Shown here: positions 23,403-36,004 of the stretch, in pieces
Position numbering within the stretch: position 1 is the stretch's first letter
Layout: every line of letters starts with the position of its first letter
Assembly: GCA_030789695.1 (NCBI GenBank)
Contig: CM061130.1
Span: 10,221,860 to 10,285,859 of the forward strand
From: Scilla litardierei
Lineage: Eukaryota > Streptophyta > Magnoliopsida > Asparagales > Asparagaceae
Reading direction: 5' to 3'
Length of the DNA stretch: 64,000 nt
Program-made: the position numbers and the translations under genes
Notes under the pieces: model-generated
Database searches by the model: none
What the model was told of the DNA's origin: nothing
What the model saw: only the letters and a program-made list of their open reading frames with translations

Positions 23403-23426
23403 GCCGGGAGTGAAGAAGACCAAATT

Positions 23427-23460
23427 TTGGTCGACCAATTTTGGTGTTTTGGTCGACCAA
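23427..23460. repeat. Two TTGGTCGACCAA palindromes
   Basis: Perfect 12-base palindromes at 23427-23438 and 23449-23460, directly after the minisatellite. Confidence 0.85.
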
Positions 23461-24073
23461 TTCGGCAAAAGGCCTTGGTTGAACATGAATGTGCCAACTA
23501 GCCCATACGGGGCCAAAAAACAGTCATCTGCATCAAAATTCTCTCATACGGGGGGAAACGCCTGGATCCATACGGGAGCCGGCGACGATAGTTTGCAGAA
23601 AAATCCCAAAAGAGGGATTCGACCTTGGCACGGCTACGGCTCATTCCCGACAAATGGTCAGGAAGTGCCGAATATTTCACTAGTATCATAAGGGTACTAA
23701 GTTGAAATATAATTTTTTTTTGAAAAATACGTTTTCATACGTTTTGAAAAATACGTTTTCAAAAACGCTTTTCCGCTGCAAAGTACTATAAGAGTACTAA
23801 CATTTGATAAAGTGAGGGAGAAATATTGAAAGTTACTCTAAATGGTGATTGGAAACATAGTGACCTTTCCGATTCTAGAGTAACATCTTCAGTATTTTTC
23901 GAAAGTAACTTATCAAATTATAAATATCATTCCAAGTGGGAGTTGAAATTAGAACTATCCAAATGGGATATTCTACTATCACTTCAAATGGGAATTGTAT
24001 TTTTAAGAATTTTCAATGCAATTTTTTGATCAAACCTTTGGTTTTATGTCTTTTGCAGCATTTTATAAGTAAA

Positions 24074-25969
24074 ATGTCTTCCGCTTCAAAGAATATCGTC
24101 GTTGAGTTAAACAAAGGTGAAAAACTCAACGGCGATAATTACAAACTTTGGTCCATCAAGATACAATACGTTCTAGAGGAGCAAGAAGTGCTCGAAACTC
24201 TAAAGAATGTTATGATTGAACCCAAGTTGGGCACTACGGCCCAACACCGACGAGACAAGGAAGCTTTTGATGCTTGGTCTCGGAAGAACAAGATAGCGCG
24301 CATTACGTTATTAAGCAGTATGGCTGATGACATAATGCGCATCTTCCGAGAACATGACCTAGCCATGGACATATGGTCCAAGTTAGAGGAGAAGTTCGGT
24401 GGCACATCGGTGTCCAAACTTCGCGCCTTAACTATAAGGTTCGATACATATAAGAAACGTCCAGATCATTCCATGGGGAAACATCTGCGACATATGGCGA
24501 ACCTTATCTCAGAGTTAAAGGACTCAGGTCATGTGCTCACTGATGAGCAACAAATCCAAGCGGTTATACGTTCCCTACCAAATGGGTGGGATCAAATGAA
24601 GATGCATCTCACTCACAATGAGAGCATCAAGACCTTCAGCGATGTTTCCAAGCACCTCGAATTAGAGGAAGAGCGGCTTGCGGTTGCCAAGCCAAGTGTA
24701 GAAGTGCACATGGTTGCTAGTTCCTCACACGGGGGAAAGAAACGGAAAGATCGTTCGAAGTTCACTAATGAACGTAATAAGCAACCTGAGTCTACCAAGA
24801 AACCCAAACATAAGGGTGGGCACAAGAAATGGCACAAGAAGAAAGACTTGAAGAGGATCAAGTGCTTCAAGTGCAACAAGCTCGGTCACTATGCTCGTTC
24901 GTGTACGAGTGGAGGCGACGAGGTAACTTGTAAATATACTAGTTACATATGTGTTTCTAGTTCAATATTTCTTGTGGAATCTAATCCATTTTGGATAATT
25001 GATTCAGGTGCCACCGACCACATAGCAAGGGACAGACGGTCCTTCGTGGAGTATCACCGGATACCCCAAGGAACGAAGTGGATCTATGTAGGAAACAACA
25101 CACGTGTTGAAGTGAAAGGCGTTGGGACTTGCAAGCTAGTCTTGGACAACGGCCGCACTCTCCTACTTCATGATGTCCTCTTCGCTCCAGATATTCGAAG
25201 GAATATAATTTCTGTGGTCGTATTAATGGGTCTTGGCTATAACTGGTTTTTTCATGATTGTAATGTGGACTTAAGTTGTAATAATACTCTTATTGGTACT
25301 GGGTTTGTATTTAAAGGATTTATTGTAATGAGTACAATGTATGATTCCTCATGTAATGAAAATTTCCTTATTGCAAATTATAAGACTTATGAGTCTGATG
25401 TGATTTGTTGGCATGCAAGGCTTGGTCATATTGGACCAACGCGTATGGATAGACTTGCCAAACGTGGCCTTCTATCCAATGTTTCAAAGGTTGAAATGTC
25501 GACCTGCGAACATTGTCTTGTGGGAAAATCTTGTCGCAAGCCGTTTGGAACCGGCACAAGGGCCGAGGTTCCATTACAGCTTATCCATTCGGACATATGT
25601 GGTCCGATGAATGTCAAGACAACACGCGGAAAGTCCTATTTCATCACTTTTATTGATGATTTCACCCGATTCGGACATATCTATTTGATATCCCACAAAA
25701 GTGAAGCTTTGGCTTGCTTTAAAAACTATATGAGTTTAGTGGAGAATCAATTAGATCGCAAGATTAAGGTCTTGCGAATCGATAGGGGCGGTGAATATCA
25801 ATCAATAAGTTTTAAGGAACTTTGTGATGAAAAAGGCATAGTACATCAGGTAACTATGCCTTATACTCCTCAACAAAACGGTGTTGCAGAAAGGAGAAAT
25901 AGGACTTTAATGGAAATGGTCCGTTCAATGATGGCGCAAGCTAACTTTCCAATCACCTTTTGGGGGTGA
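24074..25969 (+). pseudogene. gag-pol: Element F gag-protease-integrase
   Basis: The start at 24074 follows the leader and begins MSSASKNIVVELNKGEKL. Domains in order: copia Gag (UBN2-like) residues ~10-240; zinc knuckle CFKCNKLGHYARSC from ~264; protease with catalytic DSGA at ~310 (25001); integrase with the HARLGH zinc-binding region near 25411 and catalytic Asp/Asp/Glu in HSDICG, RIDRGGEY and NGVAERRNRT. The frame closes at a TGA (25967-25969) directly after a run of five G (25962-25966), inside the integrase C-terminal region. The rest of the polyprotein continues in another frame from 25977, so one base was gained in the G run. Everything else is open. Confidence 0.93.
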
Positions 25970-25976
25970 TGCATTA

Positions 25977-28178
25977 TTGACTGTCGCTTTCATTTTAAAC
26001 CGCGTACCCTCGAAATCAGTTAGCTCCACTCCTTATGAGTTGTGGAACCAAAGGTCTCCTGACTTAAACATTTTGAAACCTTGGGGTTGTGCATCCTACG
26101 CACATATTTCCTCCCATAAGTATGGCAAACTTGGGCCAAGGGGAAGGAAATGTATCTTTATACGATACGCAGAAAACTCCAAAGGTTATGTTTTTGTTAG
26201 TCAGGAAGACAATGGTGGGCTAATTGAGTTTGAGTCGAGGGATGTCACTTTCTTGGAAAACGAGTTTCCAATACTGGGCGAGATAAGTCAGGACTTATCT
26301 CTATTTGAGATTTATGATCAAGAAGGATTACCTCATTCGAGTGGGAGAATTCTTGGTGAAAACGAAAATACATTTCAACCTTCACCAATGGATTATACGA
26401 ATGACGATTATCCTATTCCATACGGGAATATTGATCCAAGTGGGAGCAATTCTAACGACATACCAAGTAGGAGTGATATTAGAATTGATCTAAACTCAAG
26501 TCAACAAGGACTTGAAGAATCTCAAATACGACGTAGTAGTCGTACAAGGTTGGCTCCTCTAAGATTTGAGGATGAATTTCCGCAAACCTTTATGACTTTA
26601 CTACAAGAAGATGACGAGCCTGCTACTTTCAAACAGGCCGTATCTTGCCCTGCTAAAGACAAATGGATGGAAGCGATGCAAGAGGAGTTAGAATCCATGA
26701 AAGTTAACCAAGTCTGGGACTTAGTTGACTTACCCAGAGGACGTAGAGCTATTGGGAACAAATGGGTTCTCAAGATCAAGCATAAGGCTGATGGCTCTAT
26801 TGACAGATATAAAGCTCGCCTTGTCGCGAAAGGTTTTACGCAACAGGAAGGGATAGACTACGAAGAGACCTTCTCACCTATTGTTCGTTTTACCTCAATT
26901 CGCCTGATTCTGGCAATGGTAGCTTGCTTAAACCTCGAATTACATCAAATGGATGTAAAGACTGCCTTTCTCAATGGAGAATTGGACGAGGAGATCTATA
27001 TGGAACAACCAACAGGGTTTGTAAAAGAAGGAAACGAACATAAGGTTTGTAAACTTCTTAAATCCATATATGGTCTTAAACAATCCTCGAGGCAATGGTA
27101 TATACGATTTCAAGAGGTTGTCTTATCAAATGGATTTTCCATGCTTGATGAAGATAACTGTGTATATATCAAGAGGAATAAGAACAAGTATGTTATTATG
27201 TCTCTATATGTAGATGACATTTTAATAGCCGGAAATGACAAGGGCTTTGCGATGGATATCAAGGCTTGGCTTTCATCAGTTTTTGAGATGAAAGACATGG
27301 GAGAAGCCGCATATATCCTTGGAGTTAAGATTTCAAGGAATCGTTCAAAGAAGCTCCTTTCTCTTTCACAGGAGACTTATATAAAGAAGGTTCTAAAACG
27401 TTTTAATATGCAGGACTGCAAGTCCATTGATACTCCAATAAGCAAGTGCGACAATTTATGTCTGAAATCATGTCCGAAGAACCAAAAAGAGAAGGAGATT
27501 ATGGAAAAAGTTCCATATTCCAGTGCAGTTGGTAGTCTAATGTACGCTATGATGTGTACAAGACCGGACATCTGTTTTGCCGTTGGAATGGTAAGTCGTT
27601 ACCAATCCAACCTAGGGCAAGTACACTGGAAAGCGGTTAAGAGGATAATGCGGTATCTCAAAGGAACTGCAGACTTTGCTTTATGCTATCAAGGAGATGC
27701 CTTGAGGCTCGAAGGCTACACTGATGCTGATTGGGCGGGTGATCTCGATGAGCGACGATCGACCTCAGGATATGTTTTTCTACTCGGATCTGGTGCAATA
27801 TCCTGGAGTAGCAAGAAACAATCCTGCATCGCACTTTCAACCATGGAAGCCGAGTTCATAGCATTTAGCATGGCAGTCCAAGAGGCTGTTTGGCTTAGGA
27901 AGTTCTTAGACAGGCTAATTAATGCAAGTGACTCAGGTGCTGTACCCATACACAGCGACAGTCAAGCATCTATAGCCTATGTGAAAGATCCGAAATTCCA
28001 TTGTAAGACCAAACACATAGATATCCGCTACAAATTTGCAAAAGACTATGATAAAACCAAGAAGGTAGACATAAGGTACATATCTACGCATGAGATGATA
28101 GCGGATCCGCTTACGAAGGCGATCCCCAGAGATGTGTTTTACAAACACTTATCATCTCAAGGATTGCGTAAGAGCTGA
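25977..28178 (+). pseudogene. pol: Element F reverse transcriptase-RNase H (frame-shifted part)
   Basis: Continuation of the copia polyprotein after the frameshift. It holds the end of integrase (PYELW, GCASYAHISSHKYGKLGPRG), the reverse transcriptase (WVLKIKHKADGSIDRYKARL, YEETFSPIVRF, catalytic YVDD at 27207-27218) and RNase H (TDADWAGDLDERRSTSGYVF, then TKHIDIRYKF near the C-terminus). It is 733 codons without a stop. It has no proper start of its own and would be made only as part of the polyprotein. Confidence 0.93.
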
Positions 28179-29175
28179 GTTGTACAAATGTAAATTCCCA
28201 TGTCTGTAAATGATCAAAATTAATAAAAGAATAAGTTCTTTTTCAAACATTGCATATGAATTTCTTAATAAATGTTTGTGTACATTTTGAAATCTCAGCT
28301 GAATTCTAGTATGTCGGACAGATTGAGGTTGGCTCTCTCACATGAGCAACCGCCTTATTCTATCAGACGGATGGAATAGAGATGAGACCTGTTTGAAGTC
28401 AAAATCATCAGACGGATGATTTAAGAGTCATGACTTAAACAAAATGGTCGCATGAAAGATCTGCATCATATGGATGCTTACAAAAGATCTAAGAGGATTT
28501 TTTGAAATCCTATCTGTCTAAATGCGGGATGTGAGTCCAAAGGATTATTTGAGTAGAATAAGGGACTCAAAGTCAGACATTGTGGTGTCTGATCATCATC
28601 CTTACAACATCATTGAGACATACACTCCCTGGGAAAGGAGCGATGTTGTAATACGTGTTCATACCACGTATGCATTTCGACCACTGAGTTAGTAGCAATA
28701 GTGTTTGCTATTATGTGAGACTCAAAGGCCATATGGGCCTTAACTCTTACCCTCAAGGACTCCAATTGGTTCCTTTAGATTTGACGAGATGATCGCTATC
28801 TTAGCGTGTTACTTATGGGCTATGATAATTCGGCTCGGCGGGGCACGTTAGAAAAGCAAGTCTAGTCAAGATCAGAAGGTTCGCAAGAAGAGGAAGATTG
28901 ATTTCATATTCACATTTGGACTTTAATGTTTCAAAGCTGGCCAGCCAATTGTGATCCAGATGGGATTCAATTGTTGAATATAAAGTATAAGAAATGTGAA
29001 GAAATAATCTAGGGTAAAGCATGCGTTGAACTACTCAACTTTGCACCTTCGAGGTCGTTGTGTATCTCTAACAAGTGCACAACAACTGACTCTACGCGCA
29101 TGACGGTCGCACGGTCTATTTCTCGGTATGATAGATGAAAGAACTAAGAGAAAGACGTTCTCTTACAATCCCCTC
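28179..29175 (+). other. Element F 3' untranslated region
   Basis: About 1 kb between the pol stop and the polypurine tract. No gene is recognised. Confidence 0.7.
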
Positions 29176-29191
29176 AAGTGTGAGTGGGAGA
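29176..29191 (+). other. Polypurine tract of F
   Basis: AAGTGTGAGTGGGAGA directly before the 3' LTR, typical for copia. Confidence 0.85.
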
Positions 29192-29796
29192 TGTTGGATA
29201 TGGAAGACGTTAGTACACCCTTGTAGGGGATGTATGAGGGAATACGGACCTCGAACGTCGCGTACACGAAGTCGTGTGCAAAGGGAATATGTTCCCTTGC
29301 GGAGAGGATCTCTAGATTGATGGGAAAGTCACATTATACGTGCATAAGTGCATGCGACATATGGCTAATAAAGGGGTAATATCTTAAGCTTATATTGTAC
29401 CATGCATATGGTACAACTTAAGCTTATAATATGCCATGTACGATGGTACACCTTAGTTAAATTGTTCCAAAGGAACAATTTATCCTAAAATAACTACCTT
29501 GGGGGCTATAAATAAGACCCAAGGGTTAGCCATTTCCTTACACTTTTGCATGGCATTCATGCATGCATCTTCATTCTAGCGAAGCTCTGCCGAAATACTT
29601 CCTCTCCCTTTATCCAAGTTCTTAATCTAAAAGTAGAGATTTAGATTGTGGATTTAGTAGCCTTACTCCGTTCGTGAGAAGACTCGATCCGTCGTGGTGA
29701 ATCCGAAGGCGAAGTTCGTAGACTACCGTGCTGCATACGCAAGCTAAGTCTCAACTTCATTTATCGATCCTAACTCTGTTTTGGAAGGATCCAACA
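29192..29796 (+). repeat. 3' LTR of F
   Basis: Nearly identical to 21509-22114; one base shorter. It ends CCAACA and is followed by the target duplication GGGTG. Confidence 0.97.
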
Positions 29797-29801
29797 GGGT
29801 G

Positions 29802-31867
29802 TGGGTAGGGGTGGGGGTGGGTACCTACTGGGTGGGTGTGGGTGTGGGTACGCGAGGGAGCCGGTCGAGAATCTGCGTGAGGCAATAGTGAATGCCAGGG
29901 AGAAGGTTGAAACGGCTGGCCATGGTGGTGACGGTGGCAGACATGGTCCTAAGGTCGCCTCTGAGGGCACTCACCGCCCCCTCGAGAGCACGAATGCTCA
30001 GAAGTACAGTGTCGGGGGGAGGTGGTGCAGAGGGACGGACCTGTCGGTGCTGTGCAGGACGAGGCTGGCGTACTCAGGTGGCGTATGTGATGGGCTCAGC
30101 AGGCATGTGGAGGTAGGGTGCTGTGCTCACTAGTGTGGGTCTAGCCTCAGGGTGAGGCTGGGATGCAGGCAGGCGTGAAGTGGAAGCAACAGCAGCGGAA
30201 GTGGAGTATAAGAGTGGCGACGAGGCGGCCAGAGAGGTCGGTGACACAGAAGTGGTGACAGACGTCACGACCCTCTCAGAAAGTACGGCTGTGGTGGGGA
30301 CAGAAGTGACTACCGCTGGGGAGGAAGTGTGTGGTCCGAAAGGTGAAATCCCAGCGGAGATCATGCTAGCCATGGTCTCCACGACCGCAGCAAAAGAGGG
30401 CTCTCCACTCTCGACAAATGTAGGTGGGCGCTCGGGAAGCGCAGAACAAAGGGGCTCAACGGACAGAGGGCCAGCGGTGGTGGTGGTGTCGGTGGTGGCG
30501 GCTGTAGTGGCCTCAGCAAGTGTGCTCCCGACACTGGCAGAAGTGGGGACAGAAGTGTCAGGAGCAACAGAAAGTGCAGGGACAGGCTGAGGGGCCACGG
30601 GGTCAGCGGGTGCGGCAGGGTCAGCCGGGGCAGCGGGTGCAGCGTGGGCCTTCTCGGCCTCCTCGGCCTCGAGCACGTATGCGGCGGGGATCAGGAGATC
30701 CATCACCGGGAGCCAGTCCACCTGGGCCGGTGCAATCTGTGTCCGAGCTGGGCTCGGAAGAATCATGTAATCGGCACCGTAGGGGCCGTGCAGCCAGACC
30801 CAGTGTCGCTCACCGTGCGGACGAAGCATCTTCATCCGGGCCATGACATCTATGGACAGTGAAGTGGGGCCCGGAGAACGACGCAAATCGGCCGGTAGGT
30901 CCTCGCCGGTCATCAAGGTGAGCAGCGTGATCAGACCGCCGCAGCATATCGGTGAGCGAGCGCCCACCGATACGATGATGCGATCCAAAAACCAGCTCGC
31001 GATATCAATCACGACAGCGGGGACCAACTCGTCGCTGTCCCTAGCTAGAACTCTGGGACGCGTCATCGCATAGAGCATATAAAGCTCTGGCGTGGACATC
31101 GTCCCAGGCTCATACCTCGCCAAAAAGGTAGTCGCCATAAGGCGCTGAGCTATGCGGAGGCATGGATGGACGATGGTCGAGGCCTTGGACCTACTAGGGT
31201 CAAAGGCGGCAGGTAGACCCGTGATCCGGGCCCAGAAAGCGCCGGAATCGAACGAAGGCGGGGGAATGTGAGTGGGGGCGTAACCACGGTTGGCCCCGGG
31301 GACATCGGGCCACGAGAAGAATGCTCTCATCATACCGAGAGTGACCTGGCACTCCCGGTCCATGAACCTAAACGAGCATCCCTCGTCGGTCCGGGCGATA
31401 GAACTAAGGACCTCAAGTGTCAGACGAAGAAACGTGTCCGCTGACACCTGGAAGAAATCTCGCCAGCTCACGTTGTCATACAACGTGAGCATCCCCTCGA
31501 GTACCCCCAGGCGTCCTAGGTCTGCAAGGTGTGCGAACCTGGAGGGTACGATCGAGCGCTGGGAAATGCGTTCGAAGACGACGCGGTGTGCGTCATCTCG
31601 GAACGTAATCCCCAGCGGCCCGACAAGTGGAGCCGGTGGCGGTGGTACGGGCTGTGGGATGGCAGGGAGTGGCTCTGTGGGGTGTGCGGGCTGTGCGGGC
31701 TCTGCAGGCTGTGCAGGGTGTGCGGGGCCTGCAGGCTGTGCTGGGTGAACGGGGTGTGGTGGAGTAGGCGGAGGAGAGTCCTCCACCTCGTGGGAGGGGC
31801 CGGCATCATCTGACCGCTTCCACTTGGTGGAAGCTCTCCTCGACCTCGACCGTGTCCGGGGCGGCAT
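29802..31867 (-). pseudogene. Element B ORF2, Athila-type 'putative plant transposon protein'
   Basis: Starts at 31867 with MPPRTRSRSRRAS, a basic nuclear-localisation-like N-terminus. Residues ~85-400 carry the family core: GITFRDDAHR, ERISQRSIVPSRFAHL, FRFMDRECQVTLGMMRAFF, STIVHPCLRIAQRL and MSTPELYMLYAMTR. The C-terminal part is Ala/Pro/Ser/Thr-rich with a heptad-like stretch (LEGAVSALRGDLRTM). An in-frame TGA at 30074-30076 and a TAG near 29828 break it, and element F splits it at 29797; its last codons lie at 21391-21508. It has its own promoter upstream (32413). Homologous to A's ORF2 but strongly diverged. Biochemical function unknown. Confidence 0.85.
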
Positions 31868-32412
31868 ATGGCCCCCGGGAGCTCACCAAATATGTGAAAA
31901 ATGTGGCGTGCGTAAAATAAAGGAAAGAGTATACCACGACACGCCGCGAGAGCAAAGTAATGGAAGCGTGTGAAGACGGCGCCTCCACGTAGCCCAAAAC
32001 AATCCCCGGAAGCTCCCCTGGGCTCCCCTAAGCTCCCCAAATTTACCTACGCATAAAACGAAGAGATTAGCGTGTAATATTCAAAATGTATGGGGGGTTA
32101 GGGGTAGAATAGATAGAAATTGAATTTAATTTGGGTTTGGGGTTCGTTAGACACATGGATCATCAAAAAATACGAGAGAGGAGAAAACAGGGCTAATAAA
32201 GCGTTACCGGAGTTGGCCGGAGGTGTGGCCGCCGGCGGCGACTCGGGCGAGGCGCGGCGACGTTCGGCCGGAGTTGGGTGGCCGAGCGCCGGCGCGGGCG
32301 GCTGGTTCGGGCGAGTGAGGGGGAGGTCGTAGCGGGCGTAGGAGAGACAGGGCGCGGGCTCGGGCGAAAATTCGAAAATAACGCTTCGAATTCCGCGCCG
32401 AGCTCGCAGCGA
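31868..32412 (-). other. Putative ORF2 leader, element B
   Basis: About 550 bases between the internal TATA box and the ORF2 start (minus strand). Non-coding; partly GC-rich (32200-32350). It corresponds to the 430-base leader in element A. Confidence 0.45.
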
Positions 32413-32421
32413 CTTATATAA
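32413..32421 (-). promoter_or_regulatory. Internal TATA box for ORF2 of element B
   Basis: TTATATAA, 12 bases from the nearest palindrome of the array in the direction of ORF2. The spacing matches element A's internal promoter (12 bases). Confidence 0.6.
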
Positions 32422-32432
32422 GGAAATGTTAC

Positions 32433-32770
32433 GACTCGACCGAGTGACTAAGTCGCTCGGCCGAGTGATCGTAACGGAAATATTTTTGAAATTTCCTCCC
32501 CGCATATGACTCAGTCGAGTGGCCTTACCATCCTCGGCTGAGTGGAAGAAGTCCATTCGGCCGAGTGGCTCAAGCTACTCGGCAAGACTCGCCCTAGAAG
32601 CGTATCAGTTCTACTCGGCCGAATGAATATATATACTCGGCCGAGTGGCAATTATACTGAAATCAAGAAAAGAAACAGAGAGTTGGGTACAGCAGACTTC
32701 CCTCGTTCGTGGGCCGCTCGGGCGGACGAACTTGTGTGCTCGGCCGAGTGACTAGTATACTCGGCCGAGT
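32433..32770. repeat. Internal CTCGGCCGAG palindrome array of element B
   Basis: Perfect CTCGGCCGAG cores start at 32456, 32636, 32739 and 32760. Near-perfect ones (CTCGACCGAG at 32434, TTCGGCCGAG near 32558, CTCGGCCGAA near 32614, and others) lie between. The motif is the same as in B's LTR and different from A's. Confidence 0.9.
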
Positions 32771-33205
32771 GAACCCTGTTTTCTGCTGTTTGTCTTCGTT
32801 TGGGCTCTAAACTCTATTTTTCTTCCTCCAGTCGATTTCATCTTCCTCCTAAGCATCGAACGCCTTCCTGGAGCGCTCCTCGTCGCCTTGTTCATGCTCC
32901 TAATGATAGGTACCTTGTTCTCCTCTCCTGAAGAAAAATAGGACCCGTTATCACGAAATTTTTGGGCGAACGACTCAAAACAATAATAATTTCTAAAACA
33001 AAAGTAAAATTAAAGTGAAAATAAAGCGATAACCGTCGGGTTGCCTCCCGACAAGCGCTCGTTTAAGGTCGTGAGCTCGACCCCCTTTGATTTTCAATTA
33101 ATGTGGGATATTTGGTGCATAGGAGATGCACCCGTCAAATTTTCCGGGGAGAACGCTTGGATTCGGAAGTTGCGGCGGCGTGTTCTCCCTCGGTGATCTC
33201 TCGTC
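32771..33205 (-). other. Element B spacer after gag-protease
   Basis: Non-coding between the gag-protease stop and the palindrome array (minus strand). It includes an AT-rich stretch at 32970-33030 like the one in A at 2636-2690. No gene is seen. Confidence 0.5.
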
Positions 33206-35863
33206 TCAAATAGTGTTGGGGGGTGGCTCCCCCAAGCTAGCGCTTGCTCCGGTCCTCGGCTTCACTGGTGACGCCGATTTCAGTATCGGCGGAGCTTTCT
33301 TCGGAGACTTCAGTTTTGAGAGCTTGCAAAGCTCTCGAATCCTTGCGACATCAGCGTCGCCTTCATCAATTTCAGTAGAGAAGTCAGGGGAATGCTCCAT
33401 CTTTTCATCTTGGCCTAAGTCCGGCCCTTCCTCGAAATATTCTTTGAATAGAGCGCCGATGGAGTGAGGGATCGCCTCCTCAATAACCTCGTCAAGGAGG
33501 TCCATATAGTCCAGCTCCTCATGGTAAGGCATGTGTTTCATTGCCTTGGGAATATGAAGCTCCACCTCGATGTTGCCGACATTCAATGTTAGGGTTCCTT
33601 CTCGTACGTCGACGATGACACCGGCGGTGGCGAGGAACGGTCGTCCAAGTATTAACGACGTATCTCCCTCCTCCTTAACATCCGTAATCACGAAGTCGCA
33701 TGGCAAGCATATGCCCCCCGGGACTTGTAGCGGGATGTCCTCTGCGATCCCTACCGGCCTTGTGATCCGCCCATCGGCTAGTTGTATCCGCATGTCGGTA
33801 GGCTTCAATTTTGTCCCGGTGTTTAGTCTTTGGAACATAGAGAGAGGCATGAGGCTAACACTAGCCCCTAAGTCCACTAATGCCTTTTGAAGGGGGACGC
33901 CGCCTAAGGTGCAAGGAATCTGAAAACTCCCCGGGTCTTTGAACTTAGCGGGCTCCTTCTCTCTCTTGGTGAACCAAGTCCCCTCCTCGGCTAGCATTAT
34001 TTTCTCCTTCCTCTTTCTCCCCGAAATCAAATCCTTTAAAAATTTTGCGTATGTCGGGATCTCAACGATAGCATCAAGGAAGGGAATATTGAGGCTTACC
34101 CCTCTCAAATATTCAAGAAGCTTTGCTAGACGCTTCTCCATCTTTGCTCTAGCAAGCCTCTGAGGGAATGGGACCGGTGGCATAAAACGCCTCTCTTCAA
34201 GCAATTGCTCTGCTCTAGACTTTTCTTTTTCTTGCGGCTCTTGCTCCTTGTCCACTTCAACGACCGGCTCAATTGGCTCTAAATTCTCCTCCACGGGCTC
34301 CTCGGTTGGAATCATGACGGGAGTGGTATCCTTTCCGCCTCTAGTTGTAACTGCGACCACGGCATTGATGTGGCCGGTGGCGCCCCGTGGGTTTTGCTCA
34401 GGTTGAGCCGGCAATTGTTGAGTATTTCGATTGAGCAACGCCAATTGCTCTGAGATTTGGGCCACAACGGTTGTAAGAGAGTCTTGGCCCGCCTTCAAGG
34501 AAGCATTGATTTTCTTTTGCTCGACCATAAACTCCTCCACCTTAGCTTCAAATTCGGATCGTTGATGAGCTTGTGGGGGGTTTGGATTTCTCCACCCTTG
34601 ATTGTATTCGGGCGGCCTATAGGGTCCACCTTGTTGCTTTGGTGCGAAATTTTGTTGTGGAGGCCCCATCGGTGGATAATGTTGTTGTTGTTGCGGTGGC
34701 GGTCGAGCTTGTTGAGGTTGTTGTTGCGGTGGGTTCAACGCTCCATCATTGTTTGCATATGAGAAACCGGGATGGTTTCTAGTGGCCGGATTGGCCCAAT
34801 ATCCTTGGTTCCCCGCAACGTATTGTACTTGCTCCAAAGATCCCTCTCCTTGTTCGCCTCCCAAATACATAGCTTGAGATTGGTCTTGCCAATCACACAT
34901 TTGATTCGTTGGTGCGGATGTGGAAGGGGTCCCTTGGGGCTCCGTGATATACTTCTCCAGTCTCTCCACTACCTTGTGGAGAGAATTAAACTTGTTTGTC
35001 AGCTCTGCTACGGCCTTTGCCTCATAAATGCTAGATGGCTTCAAGGAGGACGAAGAGTGTCCTCGCTCGTCGCCCCATTGTTGATTGTTTGAGGCCATCT
35101 CCTCAATTAGGGCCGTAGCTTCGTCGGGAGTCTTCGATAGGATGGCACCATTTGCCGCCGCATCAATAATCTGCTTGGTCCCCGGTTGGAGACCATTGTA
35201 GAAGCTATGGACTAGCTCCCAATCTTCGATGCTATGGTGGGGGCATTGATGCTGCAGATCTTTGAAACGCTCCCAAGCCTCATAGAGTGTCTCTTGAGGT
35301 CCTTGCTTGAAGGACATAATAGCACTCCTAATCTTTACCGTCTTGGAGGGCGGATAGAACTTGTCAATGAACGCACTCGCCAACTCGTCCCATGAGGTAA
35401 AGACTCCGTCAGCTTGCGTCCTCAACCAATAAAGAGCTTTGTCCTTTAATGTGAATGGGAAGAGGCGCAGTCTGATGGCATCTAGGGTGACGCCCGGTAT
35501 CTGAAATGTGGCGCACTTCGACAAAAATAGCTAGATATGGTAGTGAGGATTTTCATGGGTGTTCCCATGAAATGGATCCTGCTGCATCAGAACCACTAGT
35601 CCGGTCTTCAGCTCAAAATTCTTGTCGGCCGCCAACTCCGGCACGGCAATGGACGAGGTCGTAGAAGAGGTCTTAGGCCGAAGCCTATCGCGAATGGAGA
35701 TGATCCTCGCCATTCTTGCCACTAATTGTTCCGCAGTTTCCGGGTTGGTCATAAACCTCCCTTCCGGATCTTGTCTCCTCTCCGCTCTAATTCTCCGCAA
35801 AGTACGTTCGATCTCGGGATCAAATAATATAGCTTCAGGGTCCGCCGTGGATCTCGTGTACAT
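33206..35863 (-). pseudogene. gag-pro: Element B gag-protease
   Basis: One frame of 886 codons with a single TAG at 35531-35533. The N-terminal ~100 residues (MYTRSTADPEAIL, RMARI) are followed by the Athila Gag core (LRLFPFTLKDKALYWLR, YPPSKT, CPHHSIEDW), a Gln/Pro-rich linker (~34600-34760), and the protease with VDLGASVSLMPL and LILGRPFLATAG. The C-terminal tail ends EPPPNTI. Lengths and motif order match element A. No reverse transcriptase follows. This is the best-preserved gag-protease of the Athila-like copies here. Confidence 0.93.
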
Positions 35864-35980
35864 GCAACGGGAAAACAGAGGTTCAAAGAAATGATTAGCA
35901 CAATGGAAGGGTTAGATAAAAATAAAGAAATAAAACAAAAAGAAGAAATAGCTAGGGTGATAAGATCAAACACTATCGCC

Positions 35981-35998
35981 TCCCCGGCAACGACGCCA
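35981..35998 (-). other. Primer binding site of B (probably Asp tRNA)
   Basis: On the minus strand TGGCGTCGTTGCCGGGGA, six bases after the 5' LTR. It resembles the complement of the plant Asp-tRNA 3' end, as in many Athila elements, with one apparent mismatch. Confidence 0.75.
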
Positions 35999-36004
35999 AA
36001 AACT

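Larger units (their letters stand above)
22129..24073 (+). other. Long leader of F
   Basis: Non-coding 1.9-kb stretch between primer site and gag. It includes the GGCC minisatellite (22690-23402), two TTGGTCGACCAA palindromes (23427-23438, 23449-23460) and AT-rich DNA before gag. Near 22190-22320 two similar segments centred on ATTACGGATATGG repeat with opposite-looking flanks. Confidence 0.7.
21509..29796 (+). mobile_element. Element F: Ty1/copia retrotransposon, nearly intact
   Basis: LTRs 21509-22114 (606 bases) and 29192-29796 (605 bases), target duplication GGGTG at 21504-21508 and 29797-29801. I count three substitutions and one single-base indel between the LTRs, so it is the youngest insertion here. 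It has an initiator-Met primer site, a 1.9-kb leader with a GGCC-rich minisatellite, gag-pol with one frameshift, and a polypurine tract. It is inserted in ORF2 of element B. Confidence 0.97.

Noticed and set aside
22476..23497. Long overlapping open frames on both strands (up to 258 codons)
   Set aside because: They follow from the stop-poor GGCC minisatellite; all frames are open and the translations are only Gly/Pro/Ala/Arg repeats.
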